A stretch of 17,384 nucleotides of DNA, taken from contig DASRFJ010000142.1 of the NCBI GenBank assembly GCA_035651595.1, forward strand, positions 1 through 17,384, given 5' to 3'. Shown piece after piece: positions 7,337 to 14,611 of this stretch. Source of the stretch: JAFARZ01 sp035651595. GTDB taxonomy: Bacteria > Actinomycetota > Actinomycetes > Streptosporangiales > Streptosporangiaceae. The stretch's first letter is position 1; each line of letters starts with the position of its first letter. Under the pieces are notes generated by a model that made no database searches, was not told the DNA's origin, and saw only the letters and a list, made by a program, of their open reading frames with translations. Position numbers and translations under genes: made by a program.

Positions 7337-8257
7337 TCAGCGGGGGTTGCCGGCGCGCCACGTGACGTAGTCGGCGACCGCCGTGTCGCTGTCGAATGCC
7401 GGTGTGAAGCCGGTGTCTTGGGTGAGCCGGGTGATGTCGAGGTAGGGGTCGGCGCCGGGGCCGTTCTGCCGTCCGGGTAGGAGGTCGAGTTGCAAGCCGG
7501 GGGTGATCGCCTGCAGGGCGTCCGCGAGACTGCGGTTTGTGAACATCCGGCCGCTGGAGATGTTGTAAGTGTTGTGCCGCAGGGTTTCTGCGGTTGTCAG
7601 CAGGGCGATCGCGCGTCCGGCGTCGGGTGCGTAGCAGCAGTCGCCGCCGTCGTCGGCGTACAGGGGCCGCGGCTGCTCACCGCGGAGTACCGCGCTGATG
7701 TACGGCGGGATGCGGTTGAACGGTGACTCCGGGTCCATCAGAGGTCCCCAGATGCTCCCGATCCGCAGTACGACCGGCTGCACGTCGGTGCCCTGGAGAC
7801 TGTGCGTGGTGAGGGGCTCGACGGCCTTCTTGAAGGCGATGATCAGGTGCGGCAGGTCCGCGGCGGGCAGCGCGAGGTCCTCGTGCCAGGGGATCTCGGT
7901 CTGGCCGATGTACACGCCGAGGCTGCTGGCGACGGCGAACCTGCGCACGCCCCACGTGCGAGCGGCGTCGAGCGCGTTGAGCAGGCCGCTGGTATCCGTT
8001 CGGAAGAATTCGACCGGATCGGCGCCAGGGATGCTGCCGGCGAGGTGGACGATGCCGCTGATTTCGTAGCGATCGCCGAGGGCCAGGAACGCTTCCCGGT
8101 CGGTAACGTCCAGGCGTTCCACGCTGACCTTGCCGGCGAGGAACGACGGGACGTCGGTCCGGCGGTGAGAGGTGACGACGACGTCGTGTCCGAGGTCGAC
8201 GAGTGCGCGGGCAGTATGGGCGCCGATCATGCCGAGCCCGCCGGTGACGAGGATCAT
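7337..8257 (-). CDS. NAD(P)-dependent epimerase/dehydratase-like extended SDR
   Basis: The protein has 306 residues. It starts with the extended-SDR nucleotide motif TGGLGMIG (5-12), has D50 in RLDVTD and the substrate-site serines in VASSLGVY (109-116). The canonical YxxxK pair is not intact: the segment reads HLIIAFKKAVEPL (137-149), keeping lysines at 143/144 but with Ile where Tyr is expected. It may be a reductase using a different proton donor, or a non-catalytic or regulatory SDR. Later segments (LRIGSIWGP, then YADDGGDCCYAPDAGRAI) are as in other NDP-sugar-type or isoflavone-reductase-like SDRs. Its ATG overlaps the stop of the RibD-like gene by 4 nt (ATGA), so the two are translationally coupled. 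The substrate is unknown. Confidence 0.82.
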   Translation of the reverse strand: MILVTGGLGMIGAHTARALVDLGHDVVVTSHRRTDVPSFLAGKVSVERLDVTDREAFLALGDRYEISGIVHLAGSIPGADPVEFFRTDTSGLLNALDAARTWGVRRFAVASSLGVYIGQTEIPWHEDLALPAADLPHLIIAFKKAVEPLTTHSLQGTDVQPVVLRIGSIWGPLMDPESPFNRIPPYISAVLRGEQPRPLYADDGGDCCYAPDAGRAIALLTTAETLRHNTYNISSGRMFTNRSLADALQAITPGLQLDLLPGRQNGPGADPYLDITRLTQDTGFTPAFDSDTAVADYVTWRAGNPR

Positions 8258-8859
8258 CGGACCACCTCGTAGTGCAGGTGCGTCACGCCGGACGCCGGGA
8301 TGACTTCCAGCACACGCAGCTGCACGTGCTCCGGGAGTTCCTGGAAGAAGCTGCGACCGCCGCTGAGCAGGATGGGCACCTGGTGCAGGATGAGCTCGTC
8401 GACGAGTCCCGTCCTGAGCGCCTCGGTGACCAGACCGCCGCCCATCAGGGCAACGTCCTTGTCGCCGGCGACCTCGCGGGCCGCGGCGATGGCGTCCCCG
8501 ACGCCGGTGGTGACGAGAGTCTGCCGGTCGCTGATCTCGGGCGCGGGCCGGCGGCTGACCACAAACAGTGGCGCCGTCGGGTGCGGGCTTCCGCCTCCCC
8601 AGTGGCTGGAGTGCTCGTACGTGGTGCGCCCCGCCACCGCGGCTCCCACCCGGGCCGCGATGGCGTCGAAGAACCGGGCGCTGGGCTCGTCGAGCTTGAA
8701 CCCATCGAACAAGCTGCTCGGCGTGTCCCCTTCGAAGTACCAGTCGAAGAGCATGGGCGCGTCCCCCAGGCCGCGTCCGAACTCCTGTGCACCGCCGGGC
8801 GTGCGGCCGCTGATATAGCCGTTGACAGAGACCGCGTGGGCGCTGAACACCTTGCTCAT
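8254..8859 (-). CDS. Dihydrofolate reductase-family protein (RibD C-terminal domain-like)
   Basis: The protein has 201 residues with the single-domain RibD_C/DHFR-like fold found in many stand-alone actinobacterial reductases, which use NADPH on pterin-like or unknown substrates. Seen features are the first strand VFSAHAVSVNGYISG, GRTTYE (77-82), the nucleotide-binding MGGGLVTEAL (139-148), and VDELILHQVPILLSGGRSFF (153-172), which is diagnostic for the family. The ATG at 8859 is preceded by AAGGAG. The reading frame is open further upstream but runs into the neighbour's end. It is 19 nt after the FAD-oxidoreductase stop and overlaps the SDR start by 4 nt, placing it firmly in the operon. True folate reductase activity is unlikely. 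Confidence 0.85.
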   Translation of the reverse strand: MSKVFSAHAVSVNGYISGRTPGGAQEFGRGLGDAPMLFDWYFEGDTPSSLFDGFKLDEPSARFFDAIAARVGAAVAGRTTYEHSSHWGGGSPHPTAPLFVVSRRPAPEISDRQTLVTTGVGDAIAAAREVAGDKDVALMGGGLVTEALRTGLVDELILHQVPILLSGGRSFFQELPEHVQLRVLEVIPASGVTHLHYEVVR

Positions 8860-8878
8860 CTCTCTCCTTCGCAGTTTC

Positions 8879-10177
8879 TCAGATGGCTTGCGGGAAGTCG
8901 AAGAACCGGTGCGGGTCGTAGGCGTTCTTGACCGCCACCAGACGGCAGTAGTTGCCCGCGTGGTAGGCCGCCGCCCAGTCGTCGAGGGCGGGGTCGGGGA
9001 AGTTAGGGTAGACACGCCCCGATCCGTCGGCGTGGGCGGTCGCCCAGGAACGATCGATCCACGGGTCGGCCGGGTCGCCGATGTGTTCGAGCAGGAAGCG
9101 CTCGCCGCGGTGGGCGAACGCGGTAGCGTCCTCGGTGACCCTGTTGTAGGCCCCGCCCATCGCGGTGAACGTGAGCCGCCGCCGGCCCTCGGTCCTCGCG
9201 GCGCCGAACTGGCTCAGGAGCGACGCGAGCGCGAGGTCGGACAACCCGTGGGAAAAGAACTCCGACCGCGTCCGCTGGGCTCGTTGGGGCAGATCCGGCG
9301 GATCCAGGGCGGCGAAGGTCTGCTTCAGGCGGTGGTAGGGCAGCCCAGCCCGCAGCTCGATCGCCCGATCGGTGAACTCCCGTAGAAGGTCCTGGGTCGG
9401 TCCTTCCTCGAGGGTGGAGGCGCCGAACAGGGTGGCCTGGACCGGTGCGCCGGGCTCGGACTCGAGGGTGAGGCTGACGGTAAGTTCGTCAGGGGCGCCC
9501 GGCGCCCAGGCCTGCCATGCGGCGACAAGGTCCTCGGGCGCGACGCCCGGCCAGCGCGCCTCTATGCGGGTGGTCTGCGGCTCCGGGACGGTGTCGAACC
9601 GCAGTGACGTGACCACGCCGAACTGGCCCCCGCCCGCGCCGCGCAGCGCCCAGAACAAGTCAGGTTGCCGGTCGTTGTCGCAGTCCACGACGGTTCCTTC
9701 GGCGAGTACGACCTGTGCGCCGATGAGGCGATCGCAGGTCAGGCCGTGCTTGCGACCGAGCAGGCCGATCCCGCCGCCTAGGGTGAGGCCGACGATGCCG
9801 ACGGTGGGACCGCACCCGGCGGGCAGGGTCGAACCGTGGGCGTGCAGCGCCGCATATACCTGGCGCAAGCGGGCGCCGGCTCCGATCCTGGCGACCCCGT
9901 CGTCCGCTACGGACACGCCGTCGAGGCCGGACAGGTCGAGCAGGATTCCGTCGGTCGACGATCGGCCAGCGAAGCAATGCCCCCCGCCGCGAGGGACGAG
10001 GCGCTCCCCGGTGGCAGTGGCGTAGCTCAGGGCACTGACGACGTCCGAAACCGAGCGGCACAGCACCACGAGCCGCGGACGGATGTCCCGGTAGGCGGGG
10101 TTGGCCGGGCGGCGGATCGCGTCATAACCCGGCGAGTCAGGCGTGAACATCTCGCCGTCCAGTGCAAGGGCAGGCAT
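8879..10177 (-). CDS. FAD-binding oxidoreductase, berberine-bridge-enzyme type with bicovalent FAD
   Basis: The protein has 432 residues in the VAO/BBE superfamily. The FAD_binding_4 domain covers about 33-200, and the BBE tail is at the end (NYCRLVAVKNAYDPHRFF). H67 in PRGGGHCFAG and C122 in PAGCGPTVGIVG are at the positions used for 8-alpha-histidyl and 6-S-cysteinyl attachment, so bicovalent FAD is likely. These enzymes oxidise sugars, alkaloids or polyketide alcohols with O2 or another acceptor. No signal peptide is seen. The ATG at 10177 gives full length but has a weak ribosome site; an internal ATG at 10150 is an alternative. It follows the AraC gene by 54 bp and is the first enzyme gene of the island operon. 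Confidence 0.88.
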   Translation of the reverse strand: MPALALDGEMFTPDSPGYDAIRRPANPAYRDIRPRLVVLCRSVSDVVSALSYATATGERLVPRGGGHCFAGRSSTDGILLDLSGLDGVSVADDGVARIGAGARLRQVYAALHAHGSTLPAGCGPTVGIVGLTLGGGIGLLGRKHGLTCDRLIGAQVVLAEGTVVDCDNDRQPDLFWALRGAGGGQFGVVTSLRFDTVPEPQTTRIEARWPGVAPEDLVAAWQAWAPGAPDELTVSLTLESEPGAPVQATLFGASTLEEGPTQDLLREFTDRAIELRAGLPYHRLKQTFAALDPPDLPQRAQRTRSEFFSHGLSDLALASLLSQFGAARTEGRRRLTFTAMGGAYNRVTEDATAFAHRGERFLLEHIGDPADPWIDRSWATAHADGSGRVYPNFPDPALDDWAAAYHAGNYCRLVAVKNAYDPHRFFDFPQAI

Positions 10178-10231
10178 GTGTTCGACGCTATGCCCAGGTG
10201 TGACGACGAGTCTTGAACGAAACGCGCAGGC

Positions 10232-11065
10232 TCAGACCCGCAGTAGCGGCCTGCTCCGGGCGGCGAGGAAGGGTGCGTAGGAGGCGGAGTGCTCGTGACC
10301 GCAGGCGCAGCGATCGACGGTCCCCCCGAGGAGCTGGCTCGGGGTGAGACCGGTCAGGCGCAGGCACTCACGGCTGAGGTGTGCCTGGTCGGCGTACCCC
10401 ACGTCGACCGCCAACCCCGCCACGCCGTCCGCGCCAGGCCGGCCCGAGGCCGTGGCGCCGGCCTGAGCCAGCGCGAGAAATCCCTGAAACCGCAATGTCC
10501 GCTGCAGGACCTTGGGACTCACCCCAACCGCCTGCAGGCAACGGCGGCGCAGCTGGCTGGCGGACAGCGCCAGGCGGGTGGCCAGGGCGTCGATGTTGAC
10601 CGGGTGCCACGGCATCAGCGCCTGCACGGCTTCGCGCACCAGCGGATCCACGTGCGCCGTGCCTCGGAACTCCTGCAAGAGGTGGGCCTGCAGGCCCGTG
10701 AGCGCCCGCTCGGGCGTCTCGGCCCGGGCCATCGCCTCCACGAGGCGGTCTGCCGAACGTCCCCACAGCTCCGCCAGGCTCAGGCGCTGGTCTACCAGGT
10801 CGTCGAGCACCGCCGGCAGGGGCGGCGCGGTCCCCGGCTGAAACCGCACGCCCACGATGGTGGTGTGCGGCGGGATGACCTCGATCTCCGGACCGGTCAG
10901 CGGACCAACCAGCTGGGGACGGCCGCCGATTGGAAAGTGGATCTCGACCCCGCCCGTGGGCAGGTGCCGTTGCACATACGCCACCGCGCCGGTGCGCTGG
11001 ATCCAGACCGTCCGCACCATACCCGCCAACCCCGGCAACGGCGGACGCTCAATGTAAGAGTCCAT
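10232..11065 (-). CDS. AraC family transcriptional regulator
   Basis: The protein has about 277 residues. The N-terminal half is a sensor domain of the DUF6597 kind (RHLPTGGVEIHFPIGG; IVGVRFQPGTAPPLP). The C-terminal HTH_18 lies at about 140-250, with a first HTH at NIDALATRLALSASQLRRRC and the second marked by AVDVGYADQAHLSRECLRLTG. The tail has a Cys-His group (CACGHEH) that might bind metal. ATG at 11065 is preferred over ATG at 11074, because CCAGGATGG lies at a proper distance from 11065 but overlaps the earlier codon. The gene leads the FAD-oxidoreductase, DHFR-like, SDR and PPOX genes and is the natural candidate to control them. Confidence 0.85.
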   Translation of the reverse strand: MDSYIERPPLPGLAGMVRTVWIQRTGAVAYVQRHLPTGGVEIHFPIGGRPQLVGPLTGPEIEVIPPHTTIVGVRFQPGTAPPLPAVLDDLVDQRLSLAELWGRSADRLVEAMARAETPERALTGLQAHLLQEFRGTAHVDPLVREAVQALMPWHPVNIDALATRLALSASQLRRRCLQAVGVSPKVLQRTLRFQGFLALAQAGATASGRPGADGVAGLAVDVGYADQAHLSRECLRLTGLTPSQLLGGTVDRCACGHEHSASYAPFLAARSRPLLRV

Positions 11066-11184
11066 CGCGGCCATCCTGGCACTGAAGCGAGCGCCCTGTT
11101 GACGGAGCTTCGCGACCGATGCCTATGGAGGGAGTTACGAACCGCGTCCTGAAATCGCCGGATTGCACTCCGAGCAGCGTGATC

Positions 11185-11208
11185 GAGTGCACTCAACTCA
11201 TGCATGAG
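11185..11208. promoter_or_regulatory. Tandem perfect palindromes upstream of the AraC gene
   Basis: GAGTGCACTC (11185-11194) and CTCATGCATGAG (11197-11208) are each perfect palindromes and lie side by side. TGCACTC also occurs at 11164-11170, making a direct repeat 24 bp from the copy in the first palindrome. The block is about 120 bp upstream of the AraC start. It could hold operators for the island operon, or for genes lost in the neighbouring deletion. Confidence 0.45.
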
Positions 11209-11299
11209 CGGACGGCCGCGCCGCAGGCGCAGCAGATCGTGGCGCTCCAGATCGACCCGTTCTGCGCGGCTTACCTGGCAATCGCTGAGGCTTTCCCAG

Positions 11300-11590
11300 T
11301 CAGGCGGCTACGGTCTGGGGTGGGGTGGTGGCTAGCCCGTTGAGGATGACTTCGGTTTCCCAGCGCAGCAGGTCGTGGTGCTGCTGTGGGGTGGAGGATG
11401 TGGCGGGCACGCGGTCCAGGGCCGCGGCGGTGACGAACAGGCCGAGCAGGTCGAGCGCCGAGGAGATGGCCGTTTCGGGAATCTGACCTTCGGCGAGCAG
11501 TTCCCGCACCCGCGCGGTGATCTCGCGTGCGCTGGGGCCGGAGGGGACCCTGGCCAGGGCCACCTGGGCGAGTCCGCCGTGGCCGCTGGC
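11300..11590 (-). pseudogene. TetR regulator remnant (C-terminal part only)
   Basis: The minus frame from about 11590 to the stop at 11300 reads HGGLAQVALARVPSGPSARE, then ALDLLGLFVTAAALDRV and a helical end. This is the C-terminal ligand-binding half of a TetR protein (family pattern: aromatic-L, A, PTGPNALR, ALDLL.L.VTA.A.E). No HTH exists in frame upstream; instead the DNA runs into the LLM remnant on the other strand. It is therefore an N-terminally deleted gene. The frame is open to 11728, but those residues are antisense to the LLM coding sequence. Confidence 0.65.
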
Positions 11591-11621
11591 GGCGCCGGAC
11601 GGGAGCGAAGCCACGGCACTC

Positions 11622-12185
11622 ACCTCCACGGTCCGGCCGCTGCGCCCCGGCCAGCCCATCGTCCTGGGCGCCGAGGGGCCCGGGAACGTCGCCCTGGCCA
11701 GGGAGATAGCCGACGGCTGGATCGCCACCTACTACTCGCCGTACCGGGACAGTCATTACCGCGACGCACTAGCCCTGGGCGCCGCCCGCCCGGGAGCACG
11801 GCGCGCGGGCGGGGACTTCGAGGTCATCGGCACGGTCCCGGTCGTACTGGGTGACGATACCGAGGCCGCGGCCGACCAGCTCCGCCCGGTGTTCGCCGCC
11901 TTCATCGGCCCTGCCGGGCGCAACTTCCACGCCCAGGCGCTCATTAGGATGGGCCACGAGGACATCGTCTCCACGGTGAGTGCCCTGTGGACCGAGGGCA
12001 AACACAACCAAGCAGCCGCCGCGATCCCGACCTGGCTCGTGGAGCAACTCGCGCTCATCGGCCCGCGGGGCAAGATCCGCGAGGAACTGCCCGCCTGGCG
12101 GGACTCACTGCTCACGACGCTGGTGGTCTACGCGCCGCTGCGCGCGCAGATCCTGGGCCAGGTCGCCGAACTGATCCTCGGCTGA
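11622..12185 (+). pseudogene. LLM-class F420-dependent oxidoreductase remnant (C-terminal half)
   Basis: From about 11622 the plus frame matches the second half of a bacterial-luciferase-like monooxygenase: PIVLGAEGPGNVALAREIAD then GW, TVPVVLGDDTEAAADQLRPV, FIGPAGRNFHAQALIRMG, and LALIGPRGKIREELPAWRDS before the stop at 12185. Complete LLM proteins of this type are about 330-350 residues; only about 187 remain, and the N-terminal TIM-barrel half with most of the cofactor site is missing. The frame is open upstream to 11517, but that part is antisense to the TetR remnant. It is most likely non-functional. Confidence 0.72.
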
Positions 12186-12191
12186 GCCCCG

Positions 12192-12437
12192 CTATCGCCT
12201 GAGCGCCGCCAGCGGAAAGGCCGGGACCGGTCCGCGATCGCGCCCGCTCTGCGGCAGATGGTGCAAGATCAATTGGACCTGCGCGCGCCCGGGAAGAGGA
12301 GACCGCCCGGGAAGCGCACCTCCGTGACAGGCGCGGACGGAATCACGCGGAACCGGGTGGAGGCCGGCGACCCGGAGCGGGTTCTTCAGCGGCCGCCCGG
12401 CCGCCTTGACGGCCGTGGCTGGCGAACTCGGAGACAT
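12192..12437 (-). CDS. Short hypothetical protein, doubtful
   Basis: This is an 81-residue frame with ATG at 12437 and a good ribosome site (GAGGGAG, 5 nt spacing). The product is Pro/Arg/Leu-rich with no recognisable domain, signal peptide or membrane segment. It stops 6 nt from the LLM remnant's stop, in a convergent arrangement. Part of it spans a direct repeat of CGCCCGGGAAG (about 12288 and 12304). It sits where an excisionase might be expected near the tRNA end of an island, but nothing in the sequence shows that. It could equally be non-coding; without it, 12186-12573 holds nothing I can support. Confidence 0.25.
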   Translation of the reverse strand: MSPSSPATAVKAAGRPLKNPLRVAGLHPVPRDSVRACHGGALPGRSPLPGRAQVQLILHHLPQSGRDRGPVPAFPLAALRR

Positions 12438-12549
12438 GAGAACTCCCTCTGTGCCGGGGGAGCTACAGAACTTCCAAGCAGGAAGGTAGTGTCTGTAGCA
12501 CCGAGATGCTTGACCACAGCACCCCGGCCGTCGGCAGCGAAGCAGGAGT

Positions 12550-12586
12550 TTTCCCAGGTCAGGGCCGCAGAAGCGCGCCCGGCAGG
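12550..12586. repeat. Right copy of the 37-bp direct repeat (candidate att site, overlaps tRNA-Arg)
   Basis: It is 36/37 identical to 6768-6804. Positions 12574-12586 are the last 13 nt of the tRNA: the 3' strand of the T stem, the acceptor 3' strand and the discriminator base. The other 24 nt are downstream flank. The intact tRNA makes this the side adjoining the reconstituted target. Confidence 0.8.
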
Positions 12587-12647
12587 ATTCGAACCCGCGA
12601 CCCGCTGCTTAGAAGGCAGCTGCTCTATCCGGCTGAGCTACGGGCGC
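12574..12647 (-). tRNA. tRNA-Arg (anticodon UCU)
   Basis: The gene is 74 nt and folds as a full cloverleaf: acceptor stem GCGCCCG/CGGGCGC, D arm GCUC/GAGC, anticodon stem GCUGC/GCAGC with loop CUUCUAA, variable GGGUC, and T arm GCGGG/CCUGC with loop UUCGAAU. The anticodon UCU (12611-12613) reads AGA/AGG. The discriminator is G and CCA is not encoded. Its 3' end faces the island and is part of the right repeat. Confidence 0.95.
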
Positions 12648-12864
12648 CCGGAGACAATTGTGCACGTCGAATGTCACACGTCGGCCACGCCAGTATCGCG
12701 GAGTGTCGCGCCCAGGCAGCGCTTCGGCTTCGCCCCGGGCTCGCCGCCGGGACCGTGTGACCCCCGGTCAGTGGTGCCTAACACCAGTCTACCGGTCGTC
12801 CGTAGGAGGTGCCGGATCCCCGGAACCAGGCGCGCGGGGCACTCACTGGCCTCGCGCGGGTGGT
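12648..12864. other. Intergenic region between tRNA-Arg and the transketolase pair
   Basis: This 217-bp stretch holds the tRNA promoter region (minus strand) and the 3' end of the transketolase unit. I see only a weak inverted repeat (GACCG/CGGTC at about 12755-12771) and no convincing promoter hexamers or gene. Confidence 0.5.
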
Positions 12865-13785
12865 CTATGCCCCGAGGAAGGCGGTTACGGAGCGTCGTAT
12901 CCCGGGCGCGTCGAGGCCGTACAGCCGGGCGTGGTCCTCGGGGGTCCCGTAGCGCCGCAGTTCGGTTCGCGGCACGCCGAGCGCGAGCAACCGGTGCGGA
13001 AGACTGGCCAGCGCCTCGGCGACCGACCTGGCGGACGTGCCTGCCAGGTACGGTTCCACCAGAACCACGGACGGACCGGCAGCCTGAGCGGCTCCGGCGG
13101 CAGCCGCGAGCAGCCCGGTACTGTCGAACGGCCGGACCGTGGTCGCATAGGCCACGGTCACGTCGAGATCCGCCACCGCGTCGAGCACCGGGTCGAGCAT
13201 CGGCCCGATCGCGACCACCACAGCCTGGGCGCCGGGCTTGACCACCCGAAGTCTGGGGGAGACCGGGAACGCCTCCTTGTTGGCCGTGACAGAGAGCCGG
13301 AGGTAGGACGATTGCCCGTTCGGCCCAAAAAGATCGGCCATGGCCGCGGCGAGCAGGCCGGGCACCTCGTGCGGGTGCCCGGGCACATGGATGGCGAAGC
13401 CGGGCAGCGTGTCGAGGAGCGCCACGTCTTCGGGCGCTTGATGGGTGCGCCCGCCGCGGGCCGCGTCGTAGGAAGCGCCGACGCTGACCAGCACGGCCCG
13501 GCCGCCCTGATGCCCGAGGTCCAGCTTCACCTGCTCAAACGCGCGCGAGACGAGGAACGGCGCGTAGGTGTGCACGATGGGCCGGAGCCCGGCGAGCGCC
13601 AGGCCACCGGCCACGCTCATCATCAGCTGCTCCCTGATCCCGACGTTCAGCACCCGTTCCGGATGCCTGGCCAAGGCCTTGGCGAACAGGTCGGCGGAGA
13701 TCTCCGCGAGGACGACGGCGCTCAGCGGATCGGTGTCGAGCAGGTCTTCGGCTGCCGAGGCAAACGTGGTCCGCATGTCTGTCAT
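12865..13785 (-). CDS. Transketolase, C-terminal subunit (pyrimidine-binding and C-terminal domains)
   Basis: The protein has 306 residues and is the second half of a split, thiamine-diphosphate-dependent transketolase. The PYR domain contains the catalytic glutamate E52 in NVGIREQLMMSVAGGLALAG and the active-site segment GGRTHQAPED with H115; the C-terminal domain begins about residue 185. Single-chain transketolases usually read GEDGPTHQPIE here; the RGGRTHQAPED version is typical of split forms. The ATG at 13785 follows the partner's stop by 5 nt, with AAGGGG overlapping that stop, so the subunits are translationally coupled. Together they would move a two-carbon ketol unit between sugar phosphates. 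The donor and acceptor cannot be inferred. Confidence 0.88.
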   Translation of the reverse strand: MTDMRTTFASAAEDLLDTDPLSAVVLAEISADLFAKALARHPERVLNVGIREQLMMSVAGGLALAGLRPIVHTYAPFLVSRAFEQVKLDLGHQGGRAVLVSVGASYDAARGGRTHQAPEDVALLDTLPGFAIHVPGHPHEVPGLLAAAMADLFGPNGQSSYLRLSVTANKEAFPVSPRLRVVKPGAQAVVVAIGPMLDPVLDAVADLDVTVAYATTVRPFDSTGLLAAAAGAAQAAGPSVVLVEPYLAGTSARSVAEALASLPHRLLALGVPRTELRRYGTPEDHARLYGLDAPGIRRSVTAFLGA

Positions 13786-13790
13786 TACGA

Positions 13791-14471
13791 TCACCCCTTG
13801 GATTCCACGGTTGCCACGACGAGCCGAGGCCGGCCAGCACCGGCGCTCAGCGCGGAAAGCAAAGCGGCGTGGTCGCGGCCGTTCACGCGGGTCACTGACC
13901 AGCCGCTGACGGCGAAATGCGAATCGATTCCGCCGGGTCCCCACCCATAGCTGGCCGAAGAGTTGTCGACGGCGACCACCGTGAGGTTCGGCAGGCCCAC
14001 CGCGCCGGCGTACACGATGGCCTCGTTGTTGCTGCCCTCGTCCAGTTCGGCGTCGCCGACCAGCACGAAGACCCGCGGCCTGGTCCGGCCCTGGGCCAGC
14101 AGCCCGTGCGCGAGGCCGACGCCCAGCGGCAGTCCATGGCCCAGCGACCCGCTGGCGATCTCGACGCCGGGTACGAGGTTGCGGTCGGGGTGGTACCCCA
14201 GCCGCGAGTCCACGTCGCCGAAACCGGGAAGCCAAGACTCGGGCACGAATCCCTTGGCCGCCAGCACCGCGTAGAACGCGGCCGGGCCGTGGCCCTTCGA
14301 CAGCAGGAACCGGTCCCGGTCCGGGTCTTCGGCAGTTTCCGGGGTGACCCGGAGCACTTTGTCGTACAGCACCCAGATCACGTCGAGGGTGGACGTGGCG
14401 CTCGGGGTGTGCTTCTCATCCCCGGTCATCAGCGTCATCAGTCCGGGGAGTTCGGCGTATGTTCGGCTCAT
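13791..14471 (-). CDS. Transketolase, N-terminal subunit (thiamine diphosphate-binding)
   Basis: The protein has 226 residues. It carries the PP domain: SKGHG at 58-62, GSLGHGLP at 108-115, and the Mg-diphosphate motif GDAELDEGSNNE at 139-150 (GDxEx...N form), then VAVDN at 167-170. The length agrees with split TktN subunits, though some are 270 or more. ATG at 14471 begins MSRTYAELPGL. The frame is open to a TTG at 14525, but that extension lacks family-like residues. It is the first gene of a two-gene operon, divergent from a hypothetical gene. Paired small transketolase subunits in actinomycetes often serve accessory or secondary pathways rather than the main pentose phosphate route. Confidence 0.86.
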   Translation of the reverse strand: MSRTYAELPGLMTLMTGDEKHTPSATSTLDVIWVLYDKVLRVTPETAEDPDRDRFLLSKGHGPAAFYAVLAAKGFVPESWLPGFGDVDSRLGYHPDRNLVPGVEIASGSLGHGLPLGVGLAHGLLAQGRTRPRVFVLVGDAELDEGSNNEAIVYAGAVGLPNLTVVAVDNSSASYGWGPGGIDSHFAVSGWSVTRVNGRDHAALLSALSAGAGRPRLVVATVESKG

Positions 14472-14538
14472 ATCCCCACGGTGCCGCTGGGCACTCGTGA
14501 GCACATCGTCCCGCGGGTCCGCCAAGCGTAGACCGATG

Positions 14539-14548
14539 GTCCTAGGAC
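14539..14548. promoter_or_regulatory. Perfect 10-bp palindrome in divergent gap
   Basis: GTCCTAGGAC is its own reverse complement. It lies in the 140-bp gap between the transketolase start and the hypothetical gene at 14612. It may be an operator for one or both. No cognate regulator gene is adjacent. Confidence 0.3.
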
Positions 14549-14611
14549 TCGCTGCGGCAGCCGGGGTGGCAACCGTACGTTAGTACCGCAAGCACACCGG
14601 GAGGGTGAGCG

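Larger units (their letters stand above)
6768..12586. mobile_element. tRNA-Arg-bounded 5.8-kb genomic island (no integrase seen)
   Basis: A direct repeat delimits the segment, and the right copy overlaps the 3' end of tRNA-Arg(UCU). The tRNA 3' end points into the segment, the correct geometry for integration at a tRNA. Contents from right to left: a short uncertain gene, a truncated LLM oxidoreductase, a truncated TetR, then an intact minus-strand run of AraC, FAD oxidoreductase, RibD-like reductase, SDR and PPOX protein. No integrase, excisionase or replication gene is visible, so it is either a decayed element or one mobilised in trans. Base composition is not obviously different from the flanks by eye. 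The repeat is direct evidence; its integrative origin is inferred. Confidence 0.6.

Noticed and set aside
6643..7365. Long plus-strand frame across the left repeat and PPOX gene
   Set aside because: It is a high-GC shadow of the PPOX coding strand, with charged low-information sequence and no domain.
11119..11343. 75-residue plus-strand frame upstream of the LLM remnant
   Set aside because: There is no ribosome site at its start and no recognisable motif, it overlaps the TetR remnant's end, and it covers the palindrome block that looks regulatory.
12540..12660. Open plus-strand frames reading through the tRNA (APGRIRTRDPLLRRQLLYP and ARPAGFEPATRCLEGSCSIR types)
   Set aside because: These are well-known spurious translations of antisense tRNA sequence; the tRNA-Arg cloverleaf explains the region.
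13890..14531. Plus-strand frames over the transketolase genes
   Set aside because: They are antisense to clear thiamine-diphosphate motifs on the minus strand.
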